A stretch of DNA of 64,000 nucleotides from Corynebacterium sphenisci DSM 44792 (GCF_001941505.1 NZ_CP009248.1:496001-560000); one strand, 5' to 3'; counted from the first letter of the stretch, positions 50,390 through 59,853 are shown. The notes: a model not told the origin generated them from the letters alone. A program made the numbers and translations.

Positions 50390-51562
50390 ATGAGCGCCAT
50401 CCCGATCAGCGACCTGCCCGACGAGTACCGGGACCTCCGCGAGGAGGTCCGGCGATTCGCCGACGAGGTGATCGACCCCGTCGCCGCCGAGAACGACCGC
50501 ACGCACACCCTCGACCTGGGCATCGTCGCCCGGATGGGCGAGATGGGCCTGTTCGGCCTGCCCTTCCCCGAGGAGCACGGCGGCATGGGCGGGGACTACC
50601 TCTCCTTCGGCATCGCCCTGGAGGAGATCGCCCGGGTGGACCAGTCCCTGGCGATCACCCTGGAGGCCGGGGTGGGCCTCGGCGCGATGCCGATCCACCG
50701 CTTCGGCACCGAGGAGCAGAAGGGGACCTGGCTGCCGGACCTGCTCGCCGGCCGCGCCCTGGCCGGGTTCGGGCTCACCGAACCCGACGCCGGCTCCGAC
50801 GCGGGGGCGACCCGCACCACCGCCCGCCTCGACGGCGGGGAGTGGGTGATCGACGGGGCCAAGCAGTTCATCACCAACTCCGGCACCGACATCACCAGCC
50901 TGGTCACCGTTACCGCGGTCACCGGCGCCCGGGAGGACGGGTCGAAGGAGATCTCCACCATCATCGTGCCCTCCGGCACCCCCGGCTTCACCGTGGAGCC
51001 CGCCTACGACAAGGTCGGCTGGAACGCCTCGGACACCCACCCCCTGACCTTCACCGGGGCCCGGGTGCCGGAGGGCAACCTGCTCGGCGAGCGCGGCCGC
51101 GGCTTCGCCAACTTCCTGTCCACCCTCGCCGAGGGCCGGGTGGCGATCGCCGCCCTGGCCACCGGCGTCGCCCGCGGCTGCGTGGAGGAGTCGGTGCGCT
51201 ACGCCCGGGAGCGCACCTCCATGGGCCGGGCGATCGCCGAGTACCAGGCGATCTCCTTCACCATCGCCCGGATGGAGGCGCGGGCGCACGCCGCCCGGGT
51301 GGCGTGGCTGGACGCCGCGGCGAAGATGGTCGCCGGGCGGGACTTCCGCAGGGAGGCCTCCATCGCCAAGCTGGTCGCCGCCGAGGCGGCGATGGACAAC
51401 GCCCGCGACGCCACCCAGATCCACGGCGGCTACGGCTTCATGAACGAGTACCGGGTGGCCCGGCACTACCGCGACTCCAAGATCCTGGAGATCGGGGAGG
51501 GCACCACGGAGGTGCAGCTGATGCTGATCGCCCGCTCCCTCGGCCTGGGCGGCGCCCGATGA
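50390..51562 (+). CDS. fadE19: Acyl-CoA dehydrogenase (isovaleryl-CoA type)
   Basis: A 390-aa FAD enzyme introducing the alpha,beta double bond. Motifs are LFGLPFPEEHGGMGGDYLSF, GFGLTEPDAGSDAGATRTTA, GAKQFITNSG, ATQIHGGYGFMNEY and the C-terminal EIGEGTTEVQ segment where most family members place the catalytic Glu. In isovaleryl-CoA dehydrogenases the base sits earlier, so substrate assignment rests mainly on the operon, which parallels M. tuberculosis fadE19 (Rv2500c). The ATG at 50390 follows CACAGGAGTG. The maoC gene overlaps its stop (ATGA). Confidence 0.9.
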   Translation: MSAIPISDLPDEYRDLREEVRRFADEVIDPVAAENDRTHTLDLGIVARMGEMGLFGLPFPEEHGGMGGDYLSFGIALEEIARVDQSLAITLEAGVGLGAMPIHRFGTEEQKGTWLPDLLAGRALAGFGLTEPDAGSDAGATRTTARLDGGEWVIDGAKQFITNSGTDITSLVTVTAVTGAREDGSKEISTIIVPSGTPGFTVEPAYDKVGWNASDTHPLTFTGARVPEGNLLGERGRGFANFLSTLAEGRVAIAALATGVARGCVEESVRYARERTSMGRAIAEYQAISFTIARMEARAHAARVAWLDAAAKMVAGRDFRREASIAKLVAAEAAMDNARDATQIHGGYGFMNEYRVARHYRDSKILEIGEGTTEVQLMLIARSLGLGGAR

Positions 51563-52083
51563 GCGCCCGGGCGACCCCGGCCGCCGGGGACGGCCCCGTG
51601 GTGGAGCAGCGCGGCCTGTGGCTGGAGGAGTTCACCCCCGGCACCCGCTACCTGCACCGGCCCGGCCGCACCGTCACCGAGGCCGATGAGGTGGTGTTCA
51701 CCACCCTGACCATGAACACCCAGCCGCTGCACCTGGACGCGCACTGGGCCGCCGCCCAGGACGGCTTCGGCGGCCGCCGGCTGGTGAACTCCATGTGGAC
51801 CCTGTCCACCGTGGTCGGGCTCTCCGTCGCCCAGCTCACCCTGGGCACCATCGTCGCCAACCTCGGCTTCACCGAGGTGTCCTTCCCGCATCCGCTGCAC
51901 CACGGGGACACCCTCTACGCGGAGACGCTCTGCCGGGACGCCCGGCCCAGCGCCTCCCGGCCCGGCCAGGGCGTGGTGGAGCTGGAGCACCTCGGCCGCA
52001 ACCAGGATGGGACGGTGGTGTGCCGGGCGCGCCGGGCCACCCTGGTCCGGATGCGCCCCGATCCGCGGGGGGAGGGGCGATGA
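51559..52083 (+). CDS. MaoC-like hotdog hydratase
   Basis: A 174-aa hydratase-fold protein with RTVTEADEVVFTTLTMNTQPLH (MaoC catalytic Asp/His region, here T-x-N-x-Q-P-L-H-L-D), GGRRLVNSMWTLSTVVG and NLGFTEVSFPHPLHHGDTLY. It corresponds in place and size to Rv2499c, reported as an itaconyl/enoyl-CoA hydratase. Here it could hydrate 3-methylglutaconyl-CoA to HMG-CoA or itaconyl-CoA to citramalyl-CoA. It overlaps fadE upstream and citE downstream by 4 bp each. Confidence 0.88.
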   Translation: MSARATPAAGDGPVVEQRGLWLEEFTPGTRYLHRPGRTVTEADEVVFTTLTMNTQPLHLDAHWAAAQDGFGGRRLVNSMWTLSTVVGLSVAQLTLGTIVANLGFTEVSFPHPLHHGDTLYAETLCRDARPSASRPGQGVVELEHLGRNQDGTVVCRARRATLVRMRPDPRGEGR

Positions 52084-52940
52084 GCGCCTGGATCCCGCCC
52101 GGCCCGGCGATCCTCTTCGTCCCCGCCGACCGCCCCGACCGCTGGGCCCGCGCCGCCGAACGCGCCGACGCGGTGATCATCGACCTGGAGGACGGCTGCC
52201 GCCCGGAGCACCGGGAGCGGGCCCGGGCCCGGCTGCGCGCGGCCGCCGCCGCGGGCGAGCTCGACCCCGGGCGCACCATCGTCCGGATCACCCCCGCCGA
52301 CTCCGGGGAGCAGGCCGCGGATCTCGCCGCCCTCGCCGGCGGGCCGATCGAGCTGGTGATGCTGCCCAAGGCGGAGTCCGCCGGGCAGGTCGCCGCGGTC
52401 GCCCGCGCCGAGGGCGCCCCGCCCGGCGGGTACCGGGTGATCGCCCTGGCGGAGACCCCCGCCGGGGTGCTCGCCGCCGAGCGGATCGCCGCCGCCGAGG
52501 GCGCGGTCGCCCTGTTCTGGGGCGCCGAGGACCTCGTCGCCGGGCTCGGCGGCACCGACTCCCGGCACGCCGACGGCTCCTACCGGGACATCCCCCGGCA
52601 CGCCCGCGCCCGGGTGCGGCTGGCCGCCGCGGCGGCCGGCGTCGCCGCCCTCGACGCGGTGCACCTGGACATCGGCGACGCCGCCGGGCTGCGCGCGGAG
52701 GCCCGGGACGCCGTCGCCCTGGGCTTCGCCGCCACCTGCTGCATCCACCCCGACCAGGTCGACGTCATCCGGGACGCCTACCTGCCCACCGCCGAGCGCG
52801 CCGACTGGGCCCGCCGGCTCATCGCCGCCGCCGCGGCGCACCCCGGCGCCTTCCGCTTCGAGGGCGCCATGGTCGACGCACCGCTCATCCGCCAGGCCGA
52901 GGCCATCGTCCGGCGCCTACCCCGAGGAGACCGATCATGA
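52080..52940 (+). CDS. citE: CitE-like beta-hydroxyacyl-CoA lyase
   Basis: A 286-aa HpcH/HpaI-fold lyase with the opening PPGPAILFVPADRPDRW, DAVIIDLEDGCRPEHR, MLPKAESAGQV, the Glu in ALAETPAGVLAAE, WGAEDLVAGLGG and CIHPDQVDVIR. The closing FEGAMVDAPLIRQAE is typical. M. tuberculosis Rv2498c, the positional match, cleaves HMG-CoA and citramalyl-CoA, giving acetoacetate or pyruvate plus acetyl-CoA. It is coupled to maoC and fadD by ATGA overlaps. A paralogue lies at 57409-58266. Confidence 0.9.
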   Translation: MSAWIPPGPAILFVPADRPDRWARAAERADAVIIDLEDGCRPEHRERARARLRAAAAAGELDPGRTIVRITPADSGEQAADLAALAGGPIELVMLPKAESAGQVAAVARAEGAPPGGYRVIALAETPAGVLAAERIAAAEGAVALFWGAEDLVAGLGGTDSRHADGSYRDIPRHARARVRLAAAAAGVAALDAVHLDIGDAAGLRAEARDAVALGFAATCCIHPDQVDVIRDAYLPTAERADWARRLIAAAAAHPGAFRFEGAMVDAPLIRQAEAIVRRLPRGDRS

Positions 52941-54694
52941 CCACCACCGCCCCCGTCCCCGCCGCGGACGCGGCCACCGTGCCCGGCCCCGCCGCCGACG
53001 CGAACCCGCCGACCCGCGCCACCTCCTACGGGCGCACCGTCGTCGACGCCGACGGCGCCGCCCTGTCCCACGTCTTCGGCGCCGACGTCGCCGCCGGCGC
53101 CGCCCCGCTGCGCGAGGAGACCCTCGGCGAGAACCTGCGCCGGATGGTGGAGCGGCACCCCGACCGCTACGCCATCATCGACGTCTACGCCGACAAGACC
53201 CTCACCTACGAGCAGCTCTACCGCAAGGTGCTCGCCCTGGCCTCGGCCCTGTCCCGGGCCGGCTACCGCCCCGGCGATCGGGTGGGCATCTGGTCCACCA
53301 ACCGCTGGGAGTGGATCGTGGTGCAGTACGCCTGCCACCACCTGGGCCTGATCCTGGTCAACATCAACCCCGCCTACCGCCAGCACGAGCTCAACTACGT
53401 GCTGGAGAAGGTCGGCGTGTCCTGCGTCTTCGCCGCCCGCCGGTTCAAGGACTCCGACTACCGGACCATGCTCACCGAGGCCCGCAAGCAGCGCGGGGTG
53501 GCGGTGCGCGACGTGTTCTACTTCGGCTCCCCGCAGTGGTTCGAGTTCGTGCACGCCGAGGTCGACGACCTCTCCGGGCTCATCGCCGGGCAGCGGCCGG
53601 GGGATCCGGTGAACATCCAGTTCACCTCGGGCACCACCGGCTTCCCCAAGGGGGCCACGCTCACCCACCGCAACATCCTCAACAACGCCTACTTCGTCGG
53701 CGAGCTGCTCGGCTACACCGAGGAGGACCGGGTCTGCCTGCCGGTGCCCTTCTTCCACACCTTCGGCATGGTGCTGGGCACCATCAACGTGCTCTCCCAC
53801 GGCGCCTGCGTGGTGATCCCGGCGCCGACCTTCAAGGCCCGGGAGACCCTGATGGCGGTGCACTCCGCCCGGGCGACCGCCCTGTACGGGGTGCCCACCA
53901 TGTTCATCCAGGCCCTGGAGGAGCAGGAGGACCACGAGGCCTACGGCAGCCCCTACGACCTGTCCTGCCTGCGCACCGGGATCATGGCCGGCACCTCCTG
54001 CCCCTCGAAGACGATGCGGGAGGTGATGGACCGGCTGAACATGGGCGAGGTGGCGATCTGCTACGGCATGACCGAGACCTCCCCGGTGAGCCTGCAGACC
54101 CGCGCCGCCGACCCGGTGGACAAGCGGGTCGCCACCGTCGGCCAGGTGCTGCCGCACCTGGAGCTGGCGATCGTCGACGAGGACACCGGGGCGGCGCTGC
54201 CGCGCGGGCGGCAGGGCGAGGTGGTGGTGCGCGGCTACTCGGTGATGAAGGAGTACTGGGCGCACCCGGAGAAGACCGCCGAGGCCATCGACGCCGAGGG
54301 CTGGATGCACACCGGCGACCTCGGGGTGATGGACGAGGACGGCTACGTCTCCATCACCGGCCGGATCAAGGACATGCTGATCCGCGGCGGGGAGAACATC
54401 TACCCCCGGGAGATCGAGGAGTTCCTCTTCACCCACCCCGCGATCGTGGACGCCCAGGTGATCGGGGTGCCCGACGACCGCTACGGGGAGGAGATCATGG
54501 CCTGGGTGATCCTGCACGACGGCGTCGCCGACCTCACCGTCGACGAGATCGCGGAGTTCTCCCGGGGCAAGCTCTCCCGGCACAAGATCCCCCGCTACGT
54601 GCACGTCGTCGACGAGTACCCGATGACCGCCTCCGGCAAGGTGCGAAAGGTCGAGCTGCGGGAGATGGCCCCGCGGGTGCTGGGGTGGGTGTGA
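52937..54694 (+). CDS. fadD35: Acyl-CoA synthetase (AMP-forming)
   Basis: A 585-aa ligase activating a free acid to its CoA ester with ATP. Motifs are FTSGTTGFPKGATLTHRN (P-loop), PFFHTFGMVLGTI, CYGMTETSPVS, the Asp in GWMHTGDLGVMDEDGY, GGENIYPREIEEFLF and the catalytic Lys in ASGKVRKVEL. About 45 extra residues form an Ala/Pro-rich N-terminus. Its place matches M. tuberculosis fadD35. In this operon a short branched acid such as isovalerate, or itaconate/acetoacetate, is a sensible substrate, but that is inference. It overlaps citE by 4 bp. Confidence 0.92.
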   Translation: MTTTAPVPAADAATVPGPAADANPPTRATSYGRTVVDADGAALSHVFGADVAAGAAPLREETLGENLRRMVERHPDRYAIIDVYADKTLTYEQLYRKVLALASALSRAGYRPGDRVGIWSTNRWEWIVVQYACHHLGLILVNINPAYRQHELNYVLEKVGVSCVFAARRFKDSDYRTMLTEARKQRGVAVRDVFYFGSPQWFEFVHAEVDDLSGLIAGQRPGDPVNIQFTSGTTGFPKGATLTHRNILNNAYFVGELLGYTEEDRVCLPVPFFHTFGMVLGTINVLSHGACVVIPAPTFKARETLMAVHSARATALYGVPTMFIQALEEQEDHEAYGSPYDLSCLRTGIMAGTSCPSKTMREVMDRLNMGEVAICYGMTETSPVSLQTRAADPVDKRVATVGQVLPHLELAIVDEDTGAALPRGRQGEVVVRGYSVMKEYWAHPEKTAEAIDAEGWMHTGDLGVMDEDGYVSITGRIKDMLIRGGENIYPREIEEFLFTHPAIVDAQVIGVPDDRYGEEIMAWVILHDGVADLTVDEIAEFSRGKLSRHKIPRYVHVVDEYPMTASGKVRKVELREMAPRVLGWV

Positions 54695-54700
54695 TCGGCG

Positions 54701-55426
54701 ATGCGCAAAACCCATGACGACGCCCGGGCGCTGATCGCGGAGCTGGCCCGGGACTCCATGACCGTCGCCGTCGGCGGCTTCGGCCTCTGCGGGGTGCCCT
54801 TCGACCTCGTCGAGGCGCTCCGGGACACCGGGGTGCGCGATCTCACCGTGGTGAGCAACAACATGGGCGTGGACGGGATGGGCCTGGGCATCCTGCTGGA
54901 GAACCGGCAGGTGTCCCGGGTGATCGCCAGCTACGTCGGCGAGAACCGGGAATTCGCCCGGCAGTACCTGGAGGGGGAGGTGGCGGTGGAGTTCACCCCC
55001 CAGGGCACCCTCGCCGAGCGGCTGCGCGCCGGCGGCGCCGGGATCCCCGCCTTCTACACCCCCACCGGCGCCGGCACCGTCGTCGCCGAGGGCAAGCGCA
55101 CCGAGGTCTTCGACGGCCGGGAATGCGTCCTGGAGCACGGCATCGTCGCCGACCTGGCCCTGGTGCACGCCCACGTCGGGGACGTCGACGGCAACCTCGT
55201 GTACCGCCGCACCGCCCGCAACTTCAACCCCGGCTGCGCCGCCGCCGGGCGGGTCACCGTCGCCGAGGTGGAGCGCCTCGTGGAACTCGGCGGGATCGAC
55301 CCGGACCAGGTGATGACCCCCGGGGTGCTCGTCGACCACGTCGTCGTCGCCGCCGAGCGGGTCAAGCCGATCGAGAAGCGAACCACCCGGGACGCCGCCG
55401 TCGCCGGGGGAGGGGAGGGCCGATGA
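54701..55426 (+). CDS. scoA: 3-oxoacid CoA-transferase, subunit A
   Basis: A 241-aa alpha subunit of succinyl-CoA:acetoacetate CoA-transferase. It carries the CoA-transferase opening [76 protein letters not shown] (in parts) and [12 protein letters not shown]. Together with ScoB it turns acetoacetate released by the lyase into acetoacetyl-CoA. It starts 6 bp after fadD and overlaps scoB by 4 bp. Confidence 0.95.
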   Translation: MRKTHDDARALIAELARDSMTVAVGGFGLCGVPFDLVEALRDTGVRDLTVVSNNMGVDGMGLGILLENRQVSRVIASYVGENREFARQYLEGEVAVEFTPQGTLAERLRAGGAGIPAFYTPTGAGTVVAEGKRTEVFDGRECVLEHGIVADLALVHAHVGDVDGNLVYRRTARNFNPGCAAAGRVTVAEVERLVELGGIDPDQVMTPGVLVDHVVVAAERVKPIEKRTTRDAAVAGGGEGR

Positions 55427-56124
55427 ACGCCGCCGACCGCACCGGCGCCCCCGCGGGCCGCCGCGGCTGGACCCGGGAGGAGATGGCCGCGATCGCCGCC
55501 GCGGAACTGCGCGACGGCGACTACGTCAACCTCGGCATCGGCATCCCCACCCTCGTCGCCAACCACATCCCGGAGGGGGTGCGGGTGGTGCTGCAGAGCG
55601 AGAACGGGATCCTCGGCATGGGCCCCTTCCCGCGGGAGGGGGAGGTCGACGCGGACCTGATCAACGCCGGCAAGCAGACCGTCACCCTCGTCGACGGCGC
55701 GGCGGTGTTCGACTCCGCCGAGTCCTTCGCCATGATCCGCGGCGGGCACGTCCAGACCGCGGTGCTGGGGGCGATGCAGGTCTCCGAATGCGGGGACCTG
55801 GCCAACTGGATGATCCCCGGCGCCATGGTCAAGGGCATGGGCGGGGCGATGGACCTGGTGGCGGGCACGCCGCGGGTGGTGGTGCTCACCGAGCACCTCA
55901 CCCGCGACGGCGCGCCGAAATTGGTGAAAGCCTGCGGGCTGCCCCTCACCGGTGCCAAGGTTGTGGACAGGATCATCACCGACCTCGCCAGCTTCGACGT
56001 CGCCGATGATCGACTCGTCCTGCGGCGCCTGGCCCCCGGCGTCACCCTCGCCGACGTGGAGGCCGCCACGGAGGCGGCCTACGTCGTCGAACTCGACGAG
56101 CGAACACCCAGAACACAGGAGTAA
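55423..56124 (+). CDS. scoB: 3-oxoacid CoA-transferase, subunit B
   Basis: A 233-aa beta subunit. It has [17 protein letters not shown], the catalytic Glu in [46 protein letters not shown] and [19 protein letters not shown]. It forms the active enzyme with ScoA. The ATG at 55423 overlaps the scoA stop (ATGA), so equal synthesis is expected. The thiolase gene starts 6 bp later behind an AGGAG site. Confidence 0.95.
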   Translation: MNAADRTGAPAGRRGWTREEMAAIAAAELRDGDYVNLGIGIPTLVANHIPEGVRVVLQSENGILGMGPFPREGEVDADLINAGKQTVTLVDGAAVFDSAESFAMIRGGHVQTAVLGAMQVSECGDLANWMIPGAMVKGMGGAMDLVAGTPRVVVLTEHLTRDGAPKLVKACGLPLTGAKVVDRIITDLASFDVADDRLVLRRLAPGVTLADVEAATEAAYVVELDERTPRTQE

Positions 56125-56130
56125 CAGCAG

Positions 56131-57336
56131 ATGAGCGAGTTCCCCACCGCCGCCGACGATGATGTCGTCATCCTCGCCGGCGCCCGCACCCCCCAGGGCA
56201 AGATGCTCGGCCAGCTGGCCGCGCTGGAGGCCCCCGAACTCGGCGCGCACGCCATCCGCGCGGCCGTGGAGCGCGCCGGGATCGCCCCCGAGGACGTGGA
56301 GCGGGTCGTCCTCGGCCAGGTGATCCTCGCCGGCGCCGGGCAGAACCCGGCCCGGCAGGCCGCGGTGAAGGCCGGGCTGCCCTGGCGGGTCACCGCCGAA
56401 ATCGTCAACAAGGTCTGCCTCTCCGGGCTGGACGCGGTGATCCACGCCGCCCGCATGATCCGGCTCGGCGAGGCCGAGGTGGTCGTCGCCGGCGGCCAGG
56501 AGTCGATGACCAACGCCCCGCACGTCGCCCGCGGGGTGCGCAAGGGCAGGGCCTACGGGTCGCTGGCCCTGGAGGACTCCCTGCAGCGCGATGGCCTGGT
56601 CGACTCCTTCGACTGCTGCACCATGGGCGAGCTCACCGAGGGCCCGCTGGGCGATCTCGGGATCTCCCGCACCGACCAGGACGAGGTCGCCGCGGCCTCG
56701 CACGTCCGCGCCGCCGCCGCCCAGGAGGCGGGCGTCTTCGCCGAGGAGATCGCCCCCATCGAGGTGCCGCAGCGCCGCGGCGACCCGGTCACCGTGGACG
56801 CCGACCAGGGGATCCGCCCGGACACCACCGTGGAGACCCTGGCGAAGCTGCGCCCGGCCTTCGTCGGCGGCGGCTCCATCACCGCCGGCAACTCCTCGCC
56901 GATCTCCGACGGCGCCGCGGCGCTGGTGCTGGCCAGCCGCCGCTTCGCCCGGGAGCGCGGCCTGGACCACCTGGCGGTGGTCGGCAAGGCCGGGCAGACC
57001 GCCGGGCCGGACAACTCCCTGCACGCCCAGCCCGCGGACTCCCTGCTCGCCGCGTTGCGGCTCGCCGGCTGGGCGGCCGCGGACCTGGACTTCATCGAGA
57101 TCAACGAGGCCTTCGGCGCGGTGGCCGTGAAGTCCCTGCGGGATCTGGACTACCCCCTGGAGAAGTGCAACATCCACGGCGGGGCGATCGCCCTGGGCCA
57201 CCCCATCGGCTGCTCCGGGGCGCGGCTGACGCTCACCGCCGCGATGGAGCTGGCCCGCCGCGGCGCCGGCCGGGCCGGGGTGAGCCTGTGCGGTGGCGGC
57301 GGCCAGGGCGACGCCCTGCTGCTCTACCGCGACTAG
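56131..57336 (+). CDS. Acetyl-CoA acetyltransferase (thiolase)
   Basis: A 401-aa biosynthetic/degradative thiolase. The nucleophile Cys is in [15 protein letters not shown] (about residue 94), the second site in [12 protein letters not shown], the His in [16 protein letters not shown] and the C-terminal Cys in [15 protein letters not shown]. It cleaves acetoacetyl-CoA into two acetyl-CoA, the final step of the route encoded upstream. It is the last gene of the operon, preceded by AGGAGTAACAGC and followed by a hairpin. M. tuberculosis has bkdABC instead in this position. Confidence 0.94.
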   Translation: MSEFPTAADDDVVILAGARTPQGKMLGQLAALEAPELGAHAIRAAVERAGIAPEDVERVVLGQVILAGAGQNPARQAAVKAGLPWRVTAEIVNKVCLSGLDAVIHAARMIRLGEAEVVVAGGQESMTNAPHVARGVRKGRAYGSLALEDSLQRDGLVDSFDCCTMGELTEGPLGDLGISRTDQDEVAAASHVRAAAAQEAGVFAEEIAPIEVPQRRGDPVTVDADQGIRPDTTVETLAKLRPAFVGGGSITAGNSSPISDGAAALVLASRRFARERGLDHLAVVGKAGQTAGPDNSLHAQPADSLLAALRLAGWAAADLDFIEINEAFGAVAVKSLRDLDYPLEKCNIHGGAIALGHPIGCSGARLTLTAAMELARRGAGRAGVSLCGGGGQGDALLLYRD

Positions 57337-57337
57337 C

Positions 57338-57386
57338 CGCGACCACCCGCACCCGCCGCGCCGCCCGCGCGGCGGGTGCGGTCGCG
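57338..57386. terminator. Terminator hairpin of the acyl-CoA operon
   Basis: The arms GCACCCGCCGCG and CGCGGCGGGTGC form a 12-bp stem, extended by CGCGACC/GGTCGCG with a 4-nt bulge. It starts immediately after the thiolase stop and separates the operon from the second citE-like gene. Confidence 0.75.
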
Positions 57387-57408
57387 TCCGCGGCGATACC
57401 CTGGGCCC

Positions 57409-58266
57409 ATGACCGAACCCCGCTGGAGCCCGCCCGGGCCGGCGCTGCTCTTCGCGCCCGCCGACCGCCCGGATCGCTTCGCCAAGGCCGCCGCCCGCGC
57501 GGACGCGGTGATCCTCGACCTGGAGGACGGCGCGGCGAGCGCGGATCCGGCGGCCAAGCGGGCCGCGGTGGCCGGCGCCGCCGACGCGGCCGGCCTGGAC
57601 CCGGCGCGGGTCATCGTGCGGATCACCGGCCCGGGGGAGCCCACCTTCGCCGGGGATCTGGCGATGGTGCGGGAGAGCCCCTTCGACACCGTGATCGTGC
57701 CGAAGCTGGGCGCCGAGGTGCCCGCGGAGCTGGCCGGGCTGAAGGTGATCGCCCTGGTGGAGACCCCGGCGGCGCTGCTCAACCTCGCCGCGATCGCGGC
57801 GCACCCGGATGTGGTGGCCCTGTACTGGGGCGCCGACGACCTCGCCGCCGGCCTGGGCGGGGACTCCTCGCGCCGCGGCCCCGGGGAGCCCGCCCCCGGC
57901 GCCTACCGGGACCCGCAGCGGCTGGCCCGCACGTGGACCCTGGTGCACGCCGCGGCCGCCGGGATCCCGGCGATCGACGCGGTGTGGGCGGACTTCTCCG
58001 ATCCGGAGGGCCAGTACGCCGAGGCCCGGGACGCCGCCGGCTGCGGGTTCGCCGCGGTGGCCTGCATCCACCCGGCCACCGCCGCCGCGGTGCGCCGGGC
58101 CTATGCGCCGAGCGCGGCGCAGCTGGCCCGGGCCCGGCGGATCCTGGACGCCGCCGGGGCGGCGGTGGGCGCCTTCACCGTGGACGGGGCGATGGTGGAC
58201 GCGCCGGTGGTGGCCCAGGCCCGGATCACCGTGGCCCGGGCCCGCGCCGCCGGGATGGCCGGCTGA
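57409..58266 (+). CDS. Second CitE-like lyase (HpcH/HpaI fold)
   Basis: A 285-aa paralogue of the operon's CitE with the same framework: WSPPGPALLFAPADRPDRF, AVILDLEDGAASAD, IVPKLGAEVP, ALVETPAALL, YWGADDLAAGLGGDSS, CIHPATAAAVR and VDGAMVDAP. It has its own start (ATG 57409) after the operon terminator, so it is probably separately expressed. Citramalyl-CoA, HMG-CoA or malyl-CoA-type substrates are possible. It is convergent with the LCP gene, with only 12 bp between stops. Confidence 0.88.
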   Translation: MTEPRWSPPGPALLFAPADRPDRFAKAAARADAVILDLEDGAASADPAAKRAAVAGAADAAGLDPARVIVRITGPGEPTFAGDLAMVRESPFDTVIVPKLGAEVPAELAGLKVIALVETPAALLNLAAIAAHPDVVALYWGADDLAAGLGGDSSRRGPGEPAPGAYRDPQRLARTWTLVHAAAAGIPAIDAVWADFSDPEGQYAEARDAAGCGFAAVACIHPATAAAVRRAYAPSAAQLARARRILDAAGAAVGAFTVDGAMVDAPVVAQARITVARARAAGMAG

Positions 58267-58278
58267 GCGCGGCGGGGG

Positions 58279-59853
58279 TCAGTTGACGCACATGGGCCCG
58301 TCGCCGCCGGCGTCGATCTGCTCGCCGACCGGCTCCTCGGGGGCGGGGCCCTCCTGGCCGACCACGTCGCCGGCGTCGGCCGCCGGCGTCGGCGGGGCCG
58401 GCTCCTCGGTGGGCGCCTCATCGGCGTAGAGCCCGGGGCCGTCGTAGTCCCCGGCGAGGGTCACCGAGACCTCCCCGCGGGCCAGCGAGGGATCGTGCAC
58501 CACCGGCAGATCGCCGAGCTGCTCGGCGATCCGGCGCGCCGCCGGGTCCGCGGTGTCGTAGGCGTTGACCTGGCTCATGGTCACCCCGGAGTACTCGGCG
58601 TTGGTGACGTCGCCGATGCCGACGCCGCCGCGGCGCAGCAGCTCCGCCACCCGGGAGGCCAGCCCGTCGGTGAAGGTGGCGTTGTACACGCTCACCGTCA
58701 CGTCCTCATGCGGCACCCCCGGCTCCTCCGGGGCGTCGGCGGAGGTGGTCTCCTCCGCGTCCTGGCCGAGCAGCTTGTCGAAGTAGCGGTGCACCTGGCC
58801 CTTGTCCACGGTGACCACCGACTCGCCATGGTCGCCGACGCCGTCGATGCTGGTCACCGGGATGGTGTCGAAGACCACGTTGCCGCCGGTGAGCCCCTGC
58901 ATCTGGGTGGCGAAGCCCATCACGTCCCATTCGTCGTCGAGCACCACCGAGCGGCGCACCGCGGCGCCGAGCTCGCCGAGCCGGGCCGGGTTGGACAGGG
59001 TGCCCGCGGAGAGCAGCTTGTTCACGAAGGAGGCCATGAAGGCCTGCTGCCGGGTGATCCGGTCCAGGTCGCCGCGGGGCAGGCCGTGCCGCTGCCGGAC
59101 GAAGCTCAGCGCGTCGGCGCCGCCGAGGGTCTGCCGGCCGGCGGTGAAGTCCGCCCCGGAGAACTCGTCGTAGACCGGGGCGTTGAGGCACACCTCCACC
59201 CCGCCGACGGCGTCGGTGAGCAGCACGAAGCCGAGCAGGCCGACCTCGGCGTAGTGGTCCACGGTGATCCCGGTGAGATCCGCGATCGCGTCGATGAGCG
59301 CCTGCCGGCCGGCCTCGGTGGACTTGCGCTCGATCTGCTCCGGGGGCTCCCCGGCGGCGGCGAGCTGCTCCTGCCGGTTCTCCTTGGACTGGCCGTAGAC
59401 CCCGTTGATCTTGATGTTGCCCAGCGCCGGGGTCTTCACGTAGGTGTCCCGGGGGATGGAGATCGCGGTGGCCGAGGTGCCGTCGTCGGGCACCCGGATC
59501 ACCATGATCGTGTCCGTGTTGGTCACCGCCTCGTCACCGGCGCGGAGCAGCTCGATCTCCTCCGGGGTCAGCGGGTTGCCCTGGGCGTCGGCCCGGGAGT
59601 CGGAGCCGACCAGCAGGATGTCGGTGGCCCCGTCGCGGCCGGCGCCGAGGGAGAAGTTGCCCCCGGAGCTCAGCCCCCCGGTGACCCGGCCGAAGGTGGT
59701 CCAGCCCACCCCGGAGACCAGCACGCACAGCGTGGAGACGAGGATGAGCGCCGCGCGCAGGGTCGCCGGCAGGGCCTGCGAGATGTCGCGGGCCCGGGTC
59801 GGCGGAGCCTGGATCGCCCGGGCGTGCCGGGCCCTGCGGGGCTTCGCGCTCAC
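58279..59853 (-). CDS. LCP (LytR-CpsA-Psr) cell-wall glycopolymer ligase
   Basis: A 524-aa membrane enzyme attaching glycopolymers (in this group arabinogalactan) to peptidoglycan. It has a basic cytoplasmic N-terminus, one TM (ALILVSTLCVLVSGVGWTTF, about 34-53) and an external LCP domain with DILLVGSDSRAD, the Arg/Asp in ISIPRDTYV, KINGVYGQ, HYAEVGLLGFVLLTDAVGGV and SFVRQRHGLPRGDLDRITRQQ. A LytR_C domain (VTVSVYNATFTDGLASRVAE, about 378-450) and an acidic Pro-rich tail ending CVN follow. The start is GTG at 59851-59853 with AAGGAGAG 8 nt upstream. It is divergent from rmlD. Confidence 0.93.
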   Translation of the reverse strand: MSAKPRRARHARAIQAPPTRARDISQALPATLRAALILVSTLCVLVSGVGWTTFGRVTGGLSSGGNFSLGAGRDGATDILLVGSDSRADAQGNPLTPEEIELLRAGDEAVTNTDTIMVIRVPDDGTSATAISIPRDTYVKTPALGNIKINGVYGQSKENRQEQLAAAGEPPEQIERKSTEAGRQALIDAIADLTGITVDHYAEVGLLGFVLLTDAVGGVEVCLNAPVYDEFSGADFTAGRQTLGGADALSFVRQRHGLPRGDLDRITRQQAFMASFVNKLLSAGTLSNPARLGELGAAVRRSVVLDDEWDVMGFATQMQGLTGGNVVFDTIPVTSIDGVGDHGESVVTVDKGQVHRYFDKLLGQDAEETTSADAPEEPGVPHEDVTVSVYNATFTDGLASRVAELLRRGGVGIGDVTNAEYSGVTMSQVNAYDTADPAARRIAEQLGDLPVVHDPSLARGEVSVTLAGDYDGPGLYADEAPTEEPAPPTPAADAGDVVGQEGPAPEEPVGEQIDAGGDGPMCVN

